Below are positions 15,557-18,838 of a stretch of 18,838 nucleotides of DNA, piece after piece (within the stretch, counting starts at the first letter, position 1; every line of letters starts with the position of its first letter). Source of the DNA: Candidatus Omnitrophota bacterium (lineage in GTDB: Bacteria > Omnitrophota > Koll11 > Gygaellales > JAQTUY01). Under the pieces are notes generated by a model that saw only the letters and a program-made list of their open reading frames with translations, did not search any database and was not told the origin of the DNA. The translations under genes and the position numbers were made by a program. Where the stretch lies: positions 1-18,838 of the forward strand of contig JAQTUY010000018.1 of assembly GCA_028707105.1 (NCBI GenBank), in the 5' to 3' direction.

Positions 15557-16482
15557 ATACCTTAAAATTGGGAGCAACGGATAAAGAGGGCGGCAGCCGG
15601 TCTTCGAGCGTAAGCGTCGGCGGTGAAAATACTCTGCCCTTTCTCTTCGCTGAGGGGCAGATGCCGCATAGGCCGGTGATAGCCTGCGAGATATGGGATA
15701 TAGCCCCTACGGAATGGCCGGATGAACTGGCAAAGCAGTACAAAGATGTCTGGGCTGATCCGGTAAGCTGGGCTGAGAAGTGCGTCAAGGCTTCTAAAGC
15801 GCAGGTCATATGCGTGAAGCTAGCCGGCGCGCATCCTGAATTAGGGGATAAGAGCCCGGACGATGAGGCTAAGCTCATCAGGAAATTATTGGATAAGATC
15901 AAAGTGCCCTTGATCATAACCGGATGCGGGGATGACGGAAAAGATAACGCGGTTTTACCCGCTTGCTCACAGGCCGCTAAGAACGAACGCTGCCTTATCG
16001 GTAATGCCGTGCAGGATAATTACAAGACTTTAGTCGCCGCCTGCCTTGCCGACGGGCACAACATTATCGCTGAATCGCCCATCGATATCAACATCGCCAA
16101 ACAGCTGAATATCCTTATTACCGATATGGGCCTGCCTTTAGAGCGCATCGCCATTGATCCGACTATCGGCGCGCTGGGATACGGCCTTGAGTATGCTTAT
16201 TCAATAATGGAGCGCGCCCGTTTAGCCGCGTTATCGGGGGATAAAGTCCTGGCCAGCCCGTTTTTATGTTTTGTGGCCCAGGAGACCTGGAAGGTAAAAG
16301 AAGCGCACGCGAGCGAATCGGAATTTCCCCAATGGGGCAATGGATCTGCCAGGGGAATAATGTGGGAAGCGCTTACCGCCACAGCCCTGCTTCAGGCGGG
16401 AGGCAATATCCTGGTGATGCGCCATCCTAAAGCGGTGGAAAAGATAAATGAATATATAGACAGGATGTTCCAGGCGAGGTAA
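15517..16482 (+). CDS. acsD: CO dehydrogenase/acetyl-CoA synthase corrinoid Fe-S protein, small (delta) subunit
   Basis: AcsD pairs with AcsC to form CoFeSP; its TIM barrel cradles the corrinoid. The 321 residues match the family. The N-terminal signature KLGATDKEGGSRSSSVSVGG is followed by LPFLFAEGQMPHRPVIACEIWD. Later motifs include CVKLAGAHPE, PLIITGCGDDGKDNAVLP, IIAESPIDINIAKQLNI, IDPTIGALGYGLEYAYSIMER and EFPQWGNGSARGIMWE. The ATG at 15517 sits 40 bases inside cooC, but an AGGAG ribosome site about 8 bases upstream and the need to keep the GATDKEGG segment support it. The stop lies two bases before the acsE start. AcsC, AcsD and AcsE in one block is the standard methyl-transfer unit. Confidence 0.95.
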   Translation: MAKECLEKWSGQVNTLKLGATDKEGGSRSSSVSVGGENTLPFLFAEGQMPHRPVIACEIWDIAPTEWPDELAKQYKDVWADPVSWAEKCVKASKAQVICVKLAGAHPELGDKSPDDEAKLIRKLLDKIKVPLIITGCGDDGKDNAVLPACSQAAKNERCLIGNAVQDNYKTLVAACLADGHNIIAESPIDINIAKQLNILITDMGLPLERIAIDPTIGALGYGLEYAYSIMERARLAALSGDKVLASPFLCFVAQETWKVKEAHASESEFPQWGNGSARGIMWEALTATALLQAGGNILVMRHPKAVEKINEYIDRMFQAR

Positions 16483-16484
16483 AT

Positions 16485-17279
16485 ATGTTTATAATCGGCG
16501 AGCGGATAAACGGGATGTATAGGGATATCGGCAGGGCGATAAAAGAGAAGAATAAGGCCGTCATCCAAAAATGCGCCAAAGACCAGGTGCAGGCAGGGGC
16601 TGATGCCCTGGACCTGAATTGCGGCCCGGCCTCCAAAGACCAGGCAGCCGACCTGAAGTGGCTGGTGGAGACGGTCCAGGAAGCGGTGGATGTGACGCTG
16701 GCCCTGGATAGCACTAAACCCGGGGCGATCGAAGAAGCGCTGAAAGCCGCCAGGAAGAAAGCTATTATAAATTCGACTTCCGCCGATAAAGAAAAATTAG
16801 ATATCCTTATTCCTCTGGCGCTTCGCCACAAGTCTTATCTTATCGGCCTGGCCCTGGATAAAAAAGGCGTGCCTAAGGATAAGGATGGGCGCCTTGAACT
16901 GGCAGCGACTATTGTCGAAGCCTGCCAGGAACAGGGATTTCCCGCTGAAGATCTCTATCTTGATCCGGTCATCCTTCCGGCTAAGTTTGCCCAGGACCAG
17001 CTCTCCGGCATATTGGAGGCGATAAAAGAATTTAAGATAATCTCGCAGCCCTCGCCGAAGACGGTGATCGGCCTGAGTAATGTTTCCCAAAGTTGCTCCG
17101 ACCGCAACCTGGTCAACCGCACTTTCCTGGTGATGGCGGCGGCATACGGGGTGGACGCGGCGATCCTGGACCCGTTGGATAAAGACCTGATGGACGCGCT
17201 TATTACGAGTGAACTTATATTGAATAATCAGATATACTGCGATTCTTTCTTGGAGGCGTACAGGAAAAAACATGCCTAG
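16485..17279 (+). CDS. acsE: 5-Methyltetrahydrofolate:corrinoid/iron-sulfur protein methyltransferase
   Basis: AcsE (MeTr) moves the methyl group from 5-methyl-tetrahydrofolate to Co(I) of CoFeSP. The 264 residues form a pterin-binding TIM barrel of family length. It starts with FIIGERINGMYRDIG and has ALDLNCGPAS near 41-50. The folate-site residues D75 (LALDSTKPG), N96 (IINSTSA), D160 (YLDPVILP) and N199 (GLSNVSQSC) fall at the same numbers as those I recall for the Moorella enzyme, so the active site looks intact. It follows acsD after two bases and overlaps the downstream dgkA-like gene by 8 bases. The upstream folate genes (fhs, folD, metF) that would supply its substrate are not in this window. 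Confidence 0.96.
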   Translation: MFIIGERINGMYRDIGRAIKEKNKAVIQKCAKDQVQAGADALDLNCGPASKDQAADLKWLVETVQEAVDVTLALDSTKPGAIEEALKAARKKAIINSTSADKEKLDILIPLALRHKSYLIGLALDKKGVPKDKDGRLELAATIVEACQEQGFPAEDLYLDPVILPAKFAQDQLSGILEAIKEFKIISQPSPKTVIGLSNVSQSCSDRNLVNRTFLVMAAAYGVDAAILDPLDKDLMDALITSELILNNQIYCDSFLEAYRKKHA

Positions 17280-17658
17280 AAGGCTTTTCAGGGATACGTT
17301 CAAGTTTCCGGCGCTGAAGGTCAGTTTAGGGTATGCCGTCAAAGGCATAGTTTACCTTTTTATTTTCCACCGAAATATGCGGATCGCTTTTTTAATGGGC
17401 ATCGCCGCCTGCCTTCTGGGGATATACCTCAAGTTAAAGGGCGTGGAGCTTATGATCCTCTGCCTGACCATCACCCTGGTTTTTATGGCCGAGATCTTCA
17501 ACACCGCCATTGAGCTTATGATAGATATGATGACCGAAAGGTACCATCCTGTCATCAAAATAGCTAAGGATATCTCGGCAGCCGTAGTCTTGATCGCCTG
17601 CCTTAACGCCTTCGCCATCGGGTACATCTTATTCTTCCGCCGCATCTTCCACTTTTAA
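17272..17658 (+). CDS. dgkA: Diacylglycerol/undecaprenol kinase (DgkA family)
   Basis: 128-residue integral-membrane lipid kinase with an amphipathic N-terminus and three membrane helices (about 37-53, 58-80, 98-123). The family signature EIFNTAIELMIDMMTERYHPVIKIAKDIS is clear, with E74, N77 and E81 in helix 2 and the K99-D100 pair starting helix 3. DgkA-type enzymes phosphorylate diacylglycerol (most Proteobacteria) or undecaprenol (many Firmicutes) with ATP in the inner membrane. Overall the sequence looks nearer the undecaprenol-kinase type, but the substrate cannot be fixed. An oddity: at the position usually occupied by a glutamate in the E-x-N-x-R-I segment (E. coli Glu28 equivalent) this protein has H33 (FHRNMRIAF). 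The start overlaps acsE by 8 bases and has a GGAGG upstream. Confidence 0.88.
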   Translation: MPRRLFRDTFKFPALKVSLGYAVKGIVYLFIFHRNMRIAFLMGIAACLLGIYLKLKGVELMILCLTITLVFMAEIFNTAIELMIDMMTERYHPVIKIAKDISAAVVLIACLNAFAIGYILFFRRIFHF

Positions 17659-17668
17659 AACATTTTTC

Positions 17669-17696
17669 TTGCTTTTTTTCCGTAAAGTATTAATAT
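17669..17696 (+). promoter_or_regulatory. Possible weak promoter before the small lipoprotein gene
   Basis: TTGCTT at 17669-17674 and TAATAT at 17691-17696 are 16 bases apart inside an AT-rich 75-base gap that separates dgkA from the next gene. The match to consensus is only moderate, especially at the -10 box. The gap itself, and the change of gene style after it, are the main reasons to expect a promoter here. Confidence 0.25.
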
Positions 17697-17733
17697 GTAA
17701 GCAGAAGCGTGAACCTAAGAGGAGCGCGTATAG

Positions 17734-17907
17734 GTGTCAAGACAAATAGCCTTGTTTGTGCTGGGAACTGCGGTATGTTTCCTTCTGACAGGCTGCGCTT
17801 TACTTAATGCTCCTTTCCAGATGCTGGGTATGGCGGGTAATCTTGTGGGGCAGGCTTTGAATTTGGCGAGTCAATTACCGACGCCCCCGGCGTGGATGTT
17901 TTTCTAA
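17734..17907 (+). CDS. Small lipoprotein (57 residues), GTG start
   Basis: A short gene of 57 codons. The GTG start is preceded by an AAGAGGAG ribosome site about 9 bases upstream. The N-terminus has a basic residue, a hydrophobic stretch (about 5-17) and a lipobox LLTGC with C21, so the product is probably cleaved and lipidated by LspA/Lgt/Lnt and anchored in the envelope. The mature part is only 37 residues, ALLNAPFQMLGMAGNLVGQA then a Pro-rich tail ending in WMFF; it is hydrophobic or amphipathic and lacks charged residues. I do not recognise the family. The gene is followed 31 bases later by a strong terminator, so it may be a single-gene transcript. The coding call rests on the ribosome site and lipobox. 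Confidence 0.72.
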   Translation: MSRQIALFVLGTAVCFLLTGCALLNAPFQMLGMAGNLVGQALNLASQLPTPPAWMFF

Positions 17908-17938
17908 TACAATGAAGAAAAGGTTTAATGATCTTCAC

Positions 17939-17972
17939 GGCAACCCCAGATAGATTGGGGGTTGCCTTTTTT
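17939..17972 (+). terminator. Rho-independent terminator
   Basis: GGCAACCCC at 17939-17947 is perfectly complementary to GGGGTTGCC at 17958-17966, with a 10-base loop, and six Ts follow directly (17967-17972). This ends the lipoprotein transcript. Only 19 bases separate it from the probable start of the next gene. Confidence 0.92.
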
Positions 17973-17991
17973 AATGCGGAAGAAACTAGAG

Positions 17992-18675
17992 ATGACCATG
18001 AAAAGAAATATTCTTACATTAATATTGGCGGGCTTTGCCGCGCTTGGCTGGTTGACGGTGCTTTATCAGAATGAATTACGGGAGGCCAGCGAAAAAAGGA
18101 TCGAACAGTCGGTAATAGACCAGCTTTATTACAGGATGCAGGTCGAAGATTCCATCAAGAGCGAGATGGACGCCAGGAGGAAGACCCGGGCGTATGTCGT
18201 CCAGCTTGAGCATGAAAGGCAGATCGCCGAATCCCTGGATCAACGGGTCACGGGCGTCGAACAGCGCCAGTCGGATTATGAACAGCAGGTGCGGGCTTCT
18301 CTTGGACAACAGTTGGGTGATTTCGGGCAGAAGCAGGCGTTTTATGAACAGCAATTGGCTGGCTATAAAGACCAGGTGGCGTCTTTAAATAGGCAGCGGG
18401 AATCCGATGCCAGGCAGATGGCGGAGCATGCCGGAAGGCTATCAGCCCAGGATAAGCTGATAGCGGAGCAGGGGAGTGAATTGGCCGGAGAGGGCGTCCG
18501 GATAGAGCAGTTGAAGAATGAGCTTTCGTCTGTCCGGACGCAGCTGCAGGAATATGTCAGGCTGGCGAATGAATATCGTGACAGGCAAGCCGTTCTCGAA
18601 GAGCAATTATCCGAACTAAAAAAACAGCCGCAGGCGGCCGTGCCGGCAGGCACGAGCGCGATAGGAGGGGAATAA
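17992..18675 (+). CDS. Membrane-anchored coiled-coil protein of unknown function
   Basis: About 227 residues from the ATG at 17992. One hydrophobic N-terminal helix (about residues 7-25, NILTLILAGFAALGWLTVLY) is followed by a long, highly charged Gln/Glu/Arg-rich region up to about residue 210 that reads as continuous coiled coil, then an Ala/Gly-rich tail. It would be an inner-membrane protein with a rod projecting into the periplasm, or an exported protein if the helix is cleaved. The start is uncertain: ATGs at 17974, 17992 and 17998 are in frame. I prefer 17992 because GGAAGA precedes it by about 8 bases and the earlier one touches the terminator. It is followed after one base by another exported-protein gene with a strong ribosome site. 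I do not recognise the family; a structural or scaffolding role would be a guess. Confidence 0.75.
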   Translation: MTMKRNILTLILAGFAALGWLTVLYQNELREASEKRIEQSVIDQLYYRMQVEDSIKSEMDARRKTRAYVVQLEHERQIAESLDQRVTGVEQRQSDYEQQVRASLGQQLGDFGQKQAFYEQQLAGYKDQVASLNRQRESDARQMAEHAGRLSAQDKLIAEQGSELAGEGVRIEQLKNELSSVRTQLQEYVRLANEYRDRQAVLEEQLSELKKQPQAAVPAGTSAIGGE

Positions 18676-18676
18676 G

Positions 18677-18838
18677 ATGAAGACAGCGGTATTACCGCTC
18701 ATAATATCTGCTTCTTTGCTCAGCGTTATCGTCGGCGCGTTCCTGCATATAAAAGCCGCTTTGGCGCTTGAGATGCAGAGGAAGTTCTATCTTAGCATTA
18801 ACTGGCGTATCGAACCTGTTTCAATGGAAAAAGAACTC
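18677..18838 (+). CDS. Exported protein of unknown function, 3' end beyond window
   Basis: Only the first 54 codons are present; the frame is open to the window edge. The ATG at 18677 is preceded by GGAGGGG with 6-base spacing, the strongest ribosome site in this part of the window, and lies one base after the stop of the coiled-coil gene. The N-terminus is a probable signal peptide or signal anchor: MKTAVLPLIISASLLSVIVGAFL, then HIKAALALE. The remaining visible residues (RKFYLSINWRIEPVSMEKEL) do not match a family I know. Tight spacing suggests that it works with, or is at least expressed with, the coiled-coil protein. Confidence 0.72.
   Translation, partial: MKTAVLPLIISASLLSVIVGAFLHIKAALALEMQRKFYLSINWRIEPVSMEKEL

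Noticed and set aside
17962..17991. A longer start (TTG at 17962) for the coiled-coil gene
   Set aside because: The TTG lies inside the 3' arm of the terminator. The downstream ATGs with GGAAGA spacing are more credible.

Overview
The window reads as one compact, unidirectional bacterial gene block. Every protein gene I can support is on the + strand, gaps are mostly under 40 bases, and several neighbours overlap by 4 to 40 bases. It carries genes for a methyl-branch Wood-Ljungdahl (acetyl-CoA) module with corrinoid protein, plus a bactofilin, a lipoprotein, a LarB and GatCAB. That mix fits a free-living anaerobic bacterium of a deep, little-cultured lineage; Omnitrophota (former OP3) is my best guess. 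The guess rests on gene content and style only, and other acetyl-CoA-pathway phyla are possible.

Layout. Bases 1-449 hold no convincing gene but contain several strong inverted repeats, so they may encode a structured RNA or leader. They end in a near-consensus promoter that abuts the gatC start. Bases 450-3628 are gatC-gatA-gatB, the tRNA-dependent amidotransferase. Bases 3642-9477 hold a membrane-GAF-PP2C (SpoIIE/RsbU-type) phosphatase, a CtpA-type S41 protease, a YibQ-type divergent polysaccharide deacetylase, tsaD (tRNA t6A) and an MgtC/SapB membrane protein. Bases 9501-10339 hold the most unusual pair: a bactofilin fused to an excisionase/MerR-like DNA-binding helix-turn-helix, followed by a second copy of that HTH on a C-terminal membrane anchor. 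Bases 10358-11451 encode LarB and a standalone FmdE-domain protein.

Bases 11481-17279 are the Wood-Ljungdahl module: acsC (corrinoid Fe-S protein large subunit), an AcsV/RACo-type reductive activator, a CooC/AcsF-type nickel-insertion ATPase, acsD (small subunit) and acsE (methyl-H4folate methyltransferase). Together these would take the methyl group from methyl-tetrahydrofolate onto the corrinoid protein, keep the corrinoid in its active Co(I) state and mature the nickel enzyme. The enzymes that consume the methyl group (CODH acsA and ACS acsB) are not in this window. A DgkA-type lipid kinase overlaps the end of acsE.

After 17658 the style changes. There is a small 57-residue lipoprotein gene starting at GTG, a textbook rho-independent terminator, a membrane-anchored coiled-coil protein and the first 54 codons of an exported protein cut by the window edge. 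I saw no tRNA, rRNA, CRISPR array, insertion sequence or integrase.
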